Of a stretch of 64,000 nt of DNA, positions 25,501 through 33,613 are shown one piece after another. Position numbers and translations under genes: made by a program. The DNA lies in contig PALM01000017.1 of NCBI GenBank assembly GCA_002706365.1, positions 1 through 64,000 of the forward strand, given 5' to 3'. Source of the stretch: Flavobacteriales bacterium. Its GTDB lineage: Bacteria; Bacteroidota; Bacteroidia; Flavobacteriales_E; Vicingaceae. The notes under the pieces are model-generated. The model did not search any database. It was given only the letters and a program-made list of their open reading frames with translations, and was not told the origin of the DNA. Positions within the stretch are counted from its first letter, which is position 1; every line of letters starts with the position of its first letter.

Positions 25501-26541
25501 ATGGAAGAAAGCAATCAGCAGGAGCCCACTCCATTGGGCGATTTGGGAGAGTTTGGACTCATTCAGCATCTCACGGAAAAGATCGATATCAAGCACAAAA
25601 GCAGTGTATTAGGCATTGGAGATGATGCTGCAATCATTTCTGCTGGCAAGGGCCAGAAAGTGGTGAGCACAGATATGCTTGTTGAGGGTGTTCATTTCGA
25701 TCTATTGTACACTCCCTTAAAGCACTTGGGCTACAAAGCAGTTGTAGTAAACCTATCTGATATCTATGCTATGAATGCCATCCCAGAACAGATCACTGTT
25801 TCACTGGCGCTTTCAAATCGATATTCTGTTGAGGCATTGGAGGAACTCTACGAGGGAATTCAATTGGCATGCGAAATATACAATGTGGATCTTGTAGGTG
25901 GCGATACCACATCTTCTCAAGCTGGTTTGGTAATCAGTATCACTGCTATTGGAGAGCAGGAAGAATCAAAGATAGTAAGGCGATCTGGGGCTCGTGAAAA
26001 TGATCTTATCTGCCTTAGTGGTGATTTAGGAGCGGCTTTCGCCGGATTGCAAATCCTCGAGAGAGAAAAGAGCATTTTTGAAAGCAATCAAAAGATCCAG
26101 CCAGACCTAAGCGGAAAGGACTATATCTTGGAACGTCAGCTAAAGCCCGAAGCGCGTAAGGATGTGATTCAATATTTTGATCAGGAGAATATCATACCCA
26201 CTTCTATGATCGATATCTCAGATGGATTATCCTCTGAATTAATTCACCTTTCAAAAGCTTCGGGAATAGGGGTTCAAGTTTATGAGGATAAGATTCCAAT
26301 CGACCCATCAACGGTTACCACTTGTGAAGAGCTTAATCTATCTCCCATCACCGCTGCATTGAATGGAGGTGAGGATTATGAACTCTTGTTCACCGTTTCA
26401 TTGGATCATCATGATAAGATCAAAAAGCTAGATGGAATCCAAATCATCGGCCATGTGACAGATGCCGCAGCTGGCTGTCAGCTCGTTACCAGAGACGAAA
26501 AAATGGTTGAGCTCAAGGCGCAGGGCTGGAGTGGAGTTTAG
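25501..26541 (+). CDS. thiL: Thiamine-monophosphate kinase
   Basis: Phosphorylates thiamine monophosphate to the active cofactor thiamine diphosphate, needed for example by Dxs. The 346-residue protein shows the PurM/ThiL-type motifs GIGDDAAII, STDMLVEGVHFDL, KAVVVNLSDIYAMNAIP and LVGGDTTSS, plus ISDGLSSELIHLS and NGGEDYELLFTV in the C-terminal domain. Length is normal. It is transcribed divergently from the suf operon and followed by a long non-coding spacer. Confidence 0.95.
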   Translation: MEESNQQEPTPLGDLGEFGLIQHLTEKIDIKHKSSVLGIGDDAAIISAGKGQKVVSTDMLVEGVHFDLLYTPLKHLGYKAVVVNLSDIYAMNAIPEQITVSLALSNRYSVEALEELYEGIQLACEIYNVDLVGGDTTSSQAGLVISITAIGEQEESKIVRRSGARENDLICLSGDLGAAFAGLQILEREKSIFESNQKIQPDLSGKDYILERQLKPEARKDVIQYFDQENIIPTSMIDISDGLSSELIHLSKASGIGVQVYEDKIPIDPSTVTTCEELNLSPITAALNGGEDYELLFTVSLDHHDKIKKLDGIQIIGHVTDAAAGCQLVTRDEKMVELKAQGWSGV

Positions 26542-26603
26542 TTTAGTTAGTTTCATATATCTTCTGTTTTTGCTAATGAAATTTTCGAATCTAGCTAAAG
26601 CCA

Positions 26604-26765
26604 TGAGGCCGAGGTCGAAGACCGAGGCCGACCACTTTACTAATAAAAACCTCATTTACTTTTAAAAAGAAGCCTTTCAAAGTTTAATAAGAAACTAAAA
26701 TAGTTGTGTATTCTAAAATGTGAAAAGTTTCCCAATGTCGGCCTCGTTCTTCGACCTCGGCCTTA
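26604..26765. repeat. 29-bp inverted repeat flanking about 100 bp
   Basis: The arm at 26604-26632 (containing GAGGCCGAGGTCGAAGACC) and the arm at 26737-26765 are inverted copies with 27 of 29 positions matching. The intervening 104 bases are AT-rich and have no ORF. The GC-rich arms contrast with the local base composition. A related word (GAGGACGGAGATCGAGGACG) occurs near 42577, so this may be part of a dispersed family. Confidence 0.75.
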
Positions 26766-26810
26766 AAGCAAGTGCAACTATCCTTCTACGCTAAAGCTTC
26801 GAAGGACAAG

Positions 26811-26825
26811 GAGTGCGCTAGAGTT
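26811..26825 (+). repeat. 15-mer GAGTGCGCTAGAGTT, copy 1
   Basis: The identical 15 bases occur at 42495-42509 in another intergenic spacer. Chance identity at this length within 64 kb is unlikely, so a shared dispersed repeat is inferred. Confidence 0.65.
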
Positions 26826-26829
26826 GGTT

Positions 26830-26857
26830 TTGAATGTTGAATTATGAATGTGTGAAT
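26830..26857 (+). repeat. Heptamer array, TGAAT type
   Basis: Four in-phase 7-mers: TTGAATG, TTGAATT, ATGAATG and a diverged TGTGAAT. It is part of the set of 7-bp-periodic arrays in intergenic spacers of this window. Confidence 0.55.
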
Positions 26858-26912
26858 TTTTAATTGATCATCACACCCTTCGAAAAGATCAGTCCATCGC
26901 GCTCAGGGCGGC

Positions 26913-26968
26913 GCATTGAAAATTCAAAATTGATTCTAGGTTCTAGACTCTAGGCTCTAGGTTCTCAA
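26913..26968 (+). repeat. Heptamer array, AAATTSA then YTCTAGR type
   Basis: Eight 7-mers in a single phase: GCATTGA, AAATTCA, AAATTGA, TTCTAGG, TTCTAGA, CTCTAGG, CTCTAGG and TTCTCAA. Two consensus words share one continuous 7-bp register. CTAG, a tetranucleotide usually rare in bacteria, occurs four times. Confidence 0.7.
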
Positions 26969-26972
26969 AAAA

Positions 26973-28769
26973 CTAATCATCCAATTTCAGTACCGCCAAA
27001 AACGCATTCTGTGGCACTTCTACGCTTCCGATCTGACGCATACGTTTCTTCCCTTCCTTCTGCTTTTCGAGGAGTTTACGCTTACGACTGATATCACCCC
27101 CATAACATTTTGCGGTTACATCCTTTCTAAGCGCTTTCACTGTTTCTCTCGCAATGATCTTCGCACCAACTGCAGCCTGAATGGCAATATCGAACTGTTG
27201 TCTTGGAAGTAGTTCTTTTAGCTTAATGCAAATTCTCTTTCCAAGATCGAATGCTTTGTCTTTGTGAATTAAAGCAGACAATGCATCTACCTGATCTCCA
27301 TTGAGCAGGATATCCATTTTCACCAATTTGGATTCTACATAGCCAATTGGATGATAGTCGAAGCTGGCATATCCTCTTGAGATAGTCTTCAATCGATCGT
27401 AGAAATCAAATACGATTTCAGCAAGAGGAATCTTAAAGGTCAATTCTACTCTATCTGTAGTTAGATAGACCTGATTCTCCAATTCTCCTCTTTTCTCAAT
27501 ACAGAGATTCATCACCGCACCTACATAATCCGACTTTGTAATGATCTGGGCCTTGATGAAAGGTTCTTCAACACGATCTAGAATAGTAGATTCAGGTAAT
27601 TCAGATGGGTTATTGATCAATATGGCCTCATCCGGATTTTTTACCAAGTATGCTTTATATGATACGTTGGGCACCGTGGTGATCACGGTCATATTGAACT
27701 CGCGCTCTAACCTTTCTTGAATGATCTCCATATGCAGCATTCCAAGGAACCCACATCGAAATCCAAAACCAAGAGCAGCAGAAGATTCAGGCTCAAATGT
27801 GAGAGAAGCATCATTCAATTGAAGCTTTTCCATACACTCTCTCAGCTCTTCGTATTCATCGGTATCAACAGGATAAATCCCGGCAAAAACCATTGGTTTT
27901 ACGTTCTCAAAACCCTGGATGGCTTCAGCGCAAGGACGCTCAAATGAAGTGAGGGTGTCTCCAACCTTTACTTCTTTGGCGGTTTTAATTCCGGAAATAA
28001 TGTATCCTACATCACCCGTTTTGATCACATTCCTCGGTTCCTTCTTCAATCGAAGTACACCAATCTCGTCGGCATCGTATTGCTTACCGGTATTCACAAA
28101 CTTTACTTTCTCACCCTTTCTGATCTGTCCGTTCTCGATCTTAAAATAAGCGTGAATCCCTCTATAGGAATCAAAAACAGAGTCAAATATCAAGGCTTGC
28201 AATGGCGCATCCGGATCACCTTCAGGATGTGGAACTCTATCCACAATCGCTTCTAAAATCTCTTCAACTCCCTGTCCGGTCTTTCCACTTGCTTCAAGTA
28301 TATCATCTCTATCGCAGCCAATAAGGTCTACGATCTGATCTTTCACTTCTTCGGGCATTGCCGAAGGCAGATCGATCTTGTTCAATACTGGAATGATCTC
28401 TAGATCATGCTCCAGAGCTAGATATAGGTTTGAGATGGTCTGAGCTTGAATCCCTTGAGCAGCATCTACAATGAGTAAAGCTCCTTCACATGCTGCAATG
28501 GATCTACTCACCTCATATGAGAAATCCACATGCCCGGGAGTATCAATAAGGTTTAGCACATAATCCTTCCCATTCAATTGATAGTTCATTTGAATAGCGT
28601 GACTCTTGATGGTAATACCCCTCTCACGCTCCAAATCCATATCATCTAAGGTCTGCGCTTGCAACTCTCTTAAGCTAATTGTCTGGGTCTTCTCCAACAG
28701 ACGATCTGCCAGAGTGCTCTTCCCATGATCAATGTGTGCAATGATGCAAAAATTCCTGATCTCTTCCAT
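26973..28769 (-). CDS. lepA: Elongation factor 4 (LepA)
   Basis: Ribosome-associated translational GTPase of 598 residues. G-domain motifs are [15 protein letters not shown] (G1), [11 protein letters not shown] (G2), [14 protein letters not shown] (G3) and PVLNKIDLP (G4). The LepA-specific C-terminal domain ends with [25 protein letters not shown]. The upstream TTG at 28775 is not used; ATG 28769 gives the family N-terminus [12 protein letters not shown]. Convergent with thiL across the repeat-filled spacer. Confidence 0.97.
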   Translation of the reverse strand: MEEIRNFCIIAHIDHGKSTLADRLLEKTQTISLRELQAQTLDDMDLERERGITIKSHAIQMNYQLNGKDYVLNLIDTPGHVDFSYEVSRSIAACEGALLIVDAAQGIQAQTISNLYLALEHDLEIIPVLNKIDLPSAMPEEVKDQIVDLIGCDRDDILEASGKTGQGVEEILEAIVDRVPHPEGDPDAPLQALIFDSVFDSYRGIHAYFKIENGQIRKGEKVKFVNTGKQYDADEIGVLRLKKEPRNVIKTGDVGYIISGIKTAKEVKVGDTLTSFERPCAEAIQGFENVKPMVFAGIYPVDTDEYEELRECMEKLQLNDASLTFEPESSAALGFGFRCGFLGMLHMEIIQERLEREFNMTVITTVPNVSYKAYLVKNPDEAILINNPSELPESTILDRVEEPFIKAQIITKSDYVGAVMNLCIEKRGELENQVYLTTDRVELTFKIPLAEIVFDFYDRLKTISRGYASFDYHPIGYVESKLVKMDILLNGDQVDALSALIHKDKAFDLGKRICIKLKELLPRQQFDIAIQAAVGAKIIARETVKALRKDVTAKCYGGDISRKRKLLEKQKEGKKRMRQIGSVEVPQNAFLAVLKLDD

Positions 28770-28785
28770 CCTCAAAATTGATTGG

Positions 28786-28793
28786 CAAATTTA
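28786..28793 (-). promoter_or_regulatory. Putative -7 element for lepA
   Basis: The minus strand reads TAAATTTG, 16 bases before the lepA ATG, matching TAnnTTTG. No TTG at -33 spacing was found. Confidence 0.4.
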
Positions 28794-28950
28794 CGCTTTA
28801 AATGAATTGGGAAATTGTTAAAAACAAATGCAACCTTCCATTTAATAGGGTCGTCTGCTCTGCAAGAATACTCCTCATCAATTGATTTGAGAAGATTTTT
28901 TACGTTACTTTACAAATCGTCTTTATTTGAGCGACAATTATTAGATTAAT

Positions 28951-31900
28951 ATGGCAACTATTTCTTTAGGAAGGATGATGCATCCAGCGAGGATGTTTTT
29001 TTTGGCTCTGATTTTTTTAGCGGGTTTTTCTAGTGTGAAATCACAGGATTCAGAAGGTTGGGCAGCCGGCGAAATCGTATTAGAGTATGTGAATGGTACC
29101 TGTGAACCAGGTGATAGTATGGGTTATGATATAATCCTTAAATTCTACAGAGATGATATTGGTTCTACGGCTCAGCCGTTTCCAGATCCATATCCATGGA
29201 TGTTCGTTTACTCCCCTAAAAATGGTGTTCCAATTACATCAGCCATAAGGTTGCAAATGGACTTAGAAAAGCAGCAATCAGTTACCCAATATTGCTTGAA
29301 TGGCAATCCAGTTGCTACAGAAGGTGGTTGGTATAGATCTGCTAAGCCATTCAGAATTGCTTCTTCAGATCAAGGTACTTGGTTCTTTGCATTTCAAGGA
29401 AGATATGGTGGTGCCTTTAGATCATCAGAAGATTTGAATATTGCTCTCGGTCAGACATTCTATAATGAAACTAGATTGGTTCTCAATTGTGGTTATGTAA
29501 CAGGAAAGGTTTACGATAATAATGTTCAGGCTTTTGTAGACACCACTTTTTTCAATCCTGCTCCTAGATTTACCCCTACAGACTATGTTTTTGAAGATCC
29601 AGTAGCTTCATTTTGTGTTGGAAAAACTTATGAGTGGAATCAAAAGGCATTGATTGGAGATGATTTTGATAAGGTAGAGTTTGAGTTTGCTCCAATCTGG
29701 AGATTTAAGAATCTATTGGCCAGTTATCTTGCTAGCGAAGGTTATTCGATCAAGAGTCCATTTCCAACAGTTGGTATTATCGACGATAGTGATTTAGAGA
29801 ATAGAGGTATATTGAGGTTTACAGCAGAAAAACCTTTTGCGGGACCCGTCCCATTCTACGTATATAATTATAGAACAGTTTGGGATACCCTGGAAGGATC
29901 TGCCAATATAGAATTGGTTAAAAAATCGGATCTAGTTGTGCTCAGTCAGCGCGAGTATCGTTTCATTTTCGATGATGATTGTAACTCTCGACTTCCGGAA
30001 TTCATAGGTGGTGAATGGAGAGAGGCTAATCCTGGCTTGGGTGATTTTACATTCTTTGATACTTACAATCCGGCTGAAGATGCATATGAGTTCGATTGTG
30101 CTACCACTGAATTCGTCTTCAATCTTACAGAGCCTGTGCTCAGCGAATCTCTTGGATTGATTGGCACTCCTTATGAAGAGCAAGATCAGGGATTCCGTTT
30201 AGCAAGTTGGGAAAATGGAAACCCTCCAGATATTGGTCCAAACGCATTCTTAGATGATATTCCAATTCGAGTTGCTAGAGCTATTACCACTGTTAATGTG
30301 GATGAAACTGATGTAATTAGAATTACATTGGATAGAAGTGTTGGACCTGGAAAGTATACACTTTATATGAAGAAGGGTGACGATTTGAATACATTGGTAA
30401 ATAGATGTGAATCTGTACTTCCCGAGTTTGATTCACTAGCTACGATCTATATCAATACTAAATTTGAGTACGAACATCCAGTTGAGGAGTATGCATATTG
30501 TTTCCCTGCAGGAGACCCCCCTATTGCGCAGGTCAAGGCGAATATTGGTGATAATCAACCACCATATTATGTAGGTTGGAGATACTATGGTGGAAGTCAA
30601 AGATTCTTTCTTCCTGGAGCACCGGGTCCTAATCAATTCCCGACTGTAACCTTCCATGATACCACCCTATTAGGGCCAAGAAGGTTTAGATTGGATAATC
30701 CTGAAGATCCAAACTGGGTGAATACAGTAGGTATTGGTGCCGGATATTGGGAAGTTGGCCTCGGATATGATTACAGTACCTACGACGCACAAACAGGTCA
30801 AGTGATAGAATCTAGAATTTGTTATGCTTGGGATTATTTCTGGGTAGATACTGTTACAGTTGATTCGATCTATATAGATGATTACGACCTCTGTCCTAAA
30901 GAAGATCTTCCGATTATCGACCTTACTCAATTTTCAAGCAGTATAATCCAAGATTCCTCAGTTTGGTATAAGCGCCCTGATCAAGGGGGTTACTCTCAAA
31001 AAGACATTGTTTCTACAAACGATTATGTGTTCGACCCAAGAGGATCTTTCACAGGAGTCAATGATACAAATACCTACAGAGGAAGTATTCTATTGAGAGG
31101 TAGATTCAACCCAACTAGGAAGTGTAGAGTAGATTTCGACTTCCAGATCTTCAAGAACTTAGTTGAAGGGGAAATCTTCCCAAGGGATTCTCAGATCTGT
31201 GCTAATAATGAATATCAATTAGTGAATGCTGATAGTAATTTATATTTCAAGCCAGAGCAATATGAATTCCAGTGGTTCTTTGGTCAGGATACGCTATTTG
31301 ATGATACCGCTCAAACATCATTTGTTCAAGGTTCGGGATTCCATATTCTTGAAGTAACTAAAAACTCAATTGATACTACTTGTTCAATTAGAGATACTGT
31401 ATATGTTCAAATTGCGCCATTCATGGATTCTCTAATTGTTTTCTGTGATGAGATCACTTTTAACAATGGTCAAGTAGAACAGCTGTTTAGATGGTATAAT
31501 GTGCCTTTTGCTACAGCCTACGAAGCAAGAGAGGTTAAAGCAGACCTAAGTGTTGGACCATGGGTTCCAGTCAATGGCATGGATAGTCTTAGTCATAGAA
31601 CTATCGGTGGTCAAGTGGCTCTTGAAGTTAGAGCTGTAAATGAGAGAATTGCAGAATCTTCAATTTGTAGATACGGAGATACCTCTTATGCAAAAGCTTG
31701 TGATGCACTTGTAAAGCCAACCAACGTATTTACGCCTAATGGTGATGGAATCAATGATTTCTTGAAGTTCGATCTGGTTGAAGTATATCCTGGAAGTAGC
31801 TTAATTATCTTCAATAGATGGGGTAATAAGGTCTACGAAGACAACGATTACTACAACGATTGGGATGGAGAGGACTTCCAAGAAGGAACATATTTCTATG

Positions 31901-31971
31901 TACTTGATGTCAAAGATCCTGAAGGACTGCAAGACATCATAAAAGGAACCTTTACCCTTATTAGGGATTAA
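28951..31971 (+). CDS. Large secreted protein with T9SS type B (gliding-motility type) sorting domain
   Basis: A 1006-residue exported protein. A signal peptide lies within residues 1-31 (FFLALIFLAGFSSVKSQ). The long beta-rich body (about 35-900) is of unknown function, with many Asp, Tyr and Pro residues and scattered cysteines. The C-terminal domain of about 85 residues begins with TNVFTPNGDGINDFL and contains IFNRWGNKVYE and GTYFYVLDVKD, the signature of gliding-motility-associated/type B T9SS cargo. Such proteins are exported across the outer membrane and kept at the surface. A strong terminator follows. I do not recognise the central domains. Confidence 0.85.
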   Translation: MATISLGRMMHPARMFFLALIFLAGFSSVKSQDSEGWAAGEIVLEYVNGTCEPGDSMGYDIILKFYRDDIGSTAQPFPDPYPWMFVYSPKNGVPITSAIRLQMDLEKQQSVTQYCLNGNPVATEGGWYRSAKPFRIASSDQGTWFFAFQGRYGGAFRSSEDLNIALGQTFYNETRLVLNCGYVTGKVYDNNVQAFVDTTFFNPAPRFTPTDYVFEDPVASFCVGKTYEWNQKALIGDDFDKVEFEFAPIWRFKNLLASYLASEGYSIKSPFPTVGIIDDSDLENRGILRFTAEKPFAGPVPFYVYNYRTVWDTLEGSANIELVKKSDLVVLSQREYRFIFDDDCNSRLPEFIGGEWREANPGLGDFTFFDTYNPAEDAYEFDCATTEFVFNLTEPVLSESLGLIGTPYEEQDQGFRLASWENGNPPDIGPNAFLDDIPIRVARAITTVNVDETDVIRITLDRSVGPGKYTLYMKKGDDLNTLVNRCESVLPEFDSLATIYINTKFEYEHPVEEYAYCFPAGDPPIAQVKANIGDNQPPYYVGWRYYGGSQRFFLPGAPGPNQFPTVTFHDTTLLGPRRFRLDNPEDPNWVNTVGIGAGYWEVGLGYDYSTYDAQTGQVIESRICYAWDYFWVDTVTVDSIYIDDYDLCPKEDLPIIDLTQFSSSIIQDSSVWYKRPDQGGYSQKDIVSTNDYVFDPRGSFTGVNDTNTYRGSILLRGRFNPTRKCRVDFDFQIFKNLVEGEIFPRDSQICANNEYQLVNADSNLYFKPEQYEFQWFFGQDTLFDDTAQTSFVQGSGFHILEVTKNSIDTTCSIRDTVYVQIAPFMDSLIVFCDEITFNNGQVEQLFRWYNVPFATAYEAREVKADLSVGPWVPVNGMDSLSHRTIGGQVALEVRAVNERIAESSICRYGDTSYAKACDALVKPTNVFTPNGDGINDFLKFDLVEVYPGSSLIIFNRWGNKVYEDNDYYNDWDGEDFQEGTYFYVLDVKDPEGLQDIIKGTFTLIRD

Positions 31972-32000
31972 ATCAGCATTCTTAACAAACAAATAGTAGG

Positions 32001-32030
32001 CCCCTGTCGTTTTGACAGGGGTTTCTGCTT
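32001..32030 (+). terminator. Intrinsic terminator after the type B cargo gene
   Basis: Perfect 8-bp stem CCCCTGTC (32001-32008) and GACAGGGG (32014-32021) with a GTTTT loop, followed by TTTCTGCTTT. The metF -33 box (TTG 32012-32014) overlaps the hairpin. Confidence 0.8.
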
Positions 32031-32038
32031 TATATTTG
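32012..32038 (+). promoter_or_regulatory. Putative promoter for metF
   Basis: TTG (32012-32014), 16 bp, TATATTTG (32031-32038): a good Bacteroidota -33/-7 pair 18 bases before the metF ATG at 32057. It is partly embedded in the upstream terminator hairpin. Confidence 0.5.
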
Positions 32039-32056
32039 TCGCCCAAAAAACTGATA

Positions 32057-33010
32057 ATGCGAGTCATAGATAAACTCAAGAGTACTAAAGACACACTATT
32101 CTCATTTGAGCTACTCCCTCCTCTTAAAGGGAAGAGTATCGACTCAATCTATGCGGGTATAGACCCATTGATCGAGTTCAAGCCAGCATTCATCAATGTA
32201 ACCTATCACAGAGAAGAGTTTATCTATAAGAAGAGGGAGAAAGGATATTTGGAAAAGATCGCTATCAAAAAGCGACCTGGTACCGTTGGAATCTGCGCAG
32301 CAATAAAGAACAGATATAATATTGAGACTGTACCACATTTGATCTGTGGTGGTTTTAACAAAGAAGAGACTGAGAATGCACTAATCGATTTAAACTTCTT
32401 GGGAATTGATAATGTGCTAGCACTTAGAGGTGATCCCATTAAAACGGAAAGTCACTTTGTTCCTGAAGAAGGTGGTCACCGATATGCCGTGGATCTTGTG
32501 AAGCAGGTTGTAGATCTCAATAAGGGAATCTATATGGATGAGAATATTGAGAATGCCACGCCTACTAATTTCTCTATTGGTGTAGCAGGTTATCCTGAAA
32601 AGCATTTTGAGGCTCCAAATATGACAGCCGATATCAAAAGGTTGAAAGAAAAAATCGATGCGGGCGCTGATTATGTAGTGACTCAGTTATTCTTCGACAA
32701 TGAGAAATTTTTCAAATTTGTTGAAGATTGCAGAAAAGCAGGTATTGATGTGCCTATCGTACCTGGATTGAAACCTATTGAATCCTTGAGACACATTAGT
32801 TTCTTACCTAAATTCTTCAATATCGACCTCCCCCCAGCACTTACAGATGAATTGGAAAAGTGCAGCTCAAATGAAGAAGTGCGAGAAATTGGTAAGGAAT
32901 GGGCTATTGCCCAATCTAAGGAGCTAAAGGCAGCTGGTGTGCCTTGTATTCACTATTATACGATGGGAAGATCCTCTTCAGTAAAGGAAATAGCCTCTAA
33001 AGTATTCTAG
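32057..33010 (+). CDS. metF: 5,10-methylenetetrahydrofolate reductase
   Basis: Flavoenzyme reducing methylenetetrahydrofolate to 5-methyltetrahydrofolate for methionine synthesis. The 317-residue TIM-barrel protein shows FSFELLPPLKG (N-terminal Glu), NVTYHREE, HLICGGFNKEE, the LDNVLALRGDP-type segment FLGIDNVLALRGDP, and TQLFFDNEKFFKFVEDCRKAGI. The ATG at 32057 is preferred over an in-frame start at 32012, which lies inside the terminator/promoter. Confidence 0.95.
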   Translation: MRVIDKLKSTKDTLFSFELLPPLKGKSIDSIYAGIDPLIEFKPAFINVTYHREEFIYKKREKGYLEKIAIKKRPGTVGICAAIKNRYNIETVPHLICGGFNKEETENALIDLNFLGIDNVLALRGDPIKTESHFVPEEGGHRYAVDLVKQVVDLNKGIYMDENIENATPTNFSIGVAGYPEKHFEAPNMTADIKRLKEKIDAGADYVVTQLFFDNEKFFKFVEDCRKAGIDVPIVPGLKPIESLRHISFLPKFFNIDLPPALTDELEKCSSNEEVREIGKEWAIAQSKELKAAGVPCIHYYTMGRSSSVKEIASKVF

Positions 33011-33021
33011 ATGCTTAGAGC

Positions 33022-33600
33022 TTAGCTCTGTAATCTCTGCACGTATTTCCCAATAATATCGAATTCCAGATTGACCTGATCTCCCGACTTCAAGCTTTTG
33101 AAATTGGTGTGCTCATAGGTATATGGGATTATGGTTACACTGAAAGCAGTATCACTTACATCAAAAGCAGTAAGGCTTACCCCATTGATGCAAATAGATC
33201 CTTTTTCTACAATAAGTTTAGATGGTTCAGCTAGCTTGAATTGGTAGATCCAGCTCCCTTCCTTTTCCTCCACTGAAGTTACCTCAGCGGTTGAATCTAC
33301 ATGTCCTTGAACGATATGCCCGTCAAGACGGTCATTCAACTTCATGCATCTTTCAATATTCACCGGATCCCCACTTTGTAAACTACCCAGATTAGTCTTT
33401 TTGAGTGTCTCCTCAACGGCCACTACCTCATAGCTATCCATGTGAAGGACCTCAACGGTTAGGCAGACTCCATTATGAGCAATACTCTGGTCGACTTTTA
33501 ATTCAGGAGTCAAAGTACTTGATATCCTCAAACGCAAATTGCTGCCTTCCTTCTCTACTTTGCTAACTTTTTCTACGCGCTCAATTATTCCAGTGAACAT
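33022..33600 (-). CDS. ribE: Riboflavin synthase, alpha subunit
   Basis: Dismutates two 6,7-dimethyl-8-ribityllumazine molecules into riboflavin. The 192-residue protein begins with the family hallmark MFTGIIE. Two repeated barrel halves each contain the conserved pattern: SIAHNGVCLTV in the N-half and KGSICINGVSLTAF in the C-half, and GHIVQGHVDSTAEV lies between. Length is normal. It is the last of three closely packed minus-strand genes behind mqnC and a large T9SS cargo (13-base gap). Confidence 0.95.
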   Translation of the reverse strand: MFTGIIERVEKVSKVEKEGSNLRLRISSTLTPELKVDQSIAHNGVCLTVEVLHMDSYEVVAVEETLKKTNLGSLQSGDPVNIERCMKLNDRLDGHIVQGHVDSTAEVTSVEEKEGSWIYQFKLAEPSKLIVEKGSICINGVSLTAFDVSDTAFSVTIIPYTYEHTNFKSLKSGDQVNLEFDIIGKYVQRLQS

Positions 33601-33613
33601 CTAATTCTAATTG

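Larger units (their letters stand above)
26542..26972. other. 431-base gene-free spacer made of repeats
   Basis: This gap between convergent thiL and lepA holds no convincing gene. It contains a long imperfect inverted repeat (26604-26632 with 26737-26765), a 15-mer shared with the accC downstream spacer (26811-26825), and two 7-bp-periodic tandem arrays (26830-26857 and 26913-26968). No terminator with a T-tract was recognised. Confidence 0.8.

Noticed and set aside
26542-26972. CRISPR array considered for the repeat-rich spacer.
   Set aside because: Repeats are 7 bp or a single inverted pair; there are no regularly spaced 24-40 bp repeats with unique spacers and no cas genes.
31981-32056. 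Structured leader before metF considered as a SAM-type riboswitch.
   Set aside because: The only strong structure is a simple terminator hairpin belonging to the upstream gene; the leader is too short for a riboswitch.
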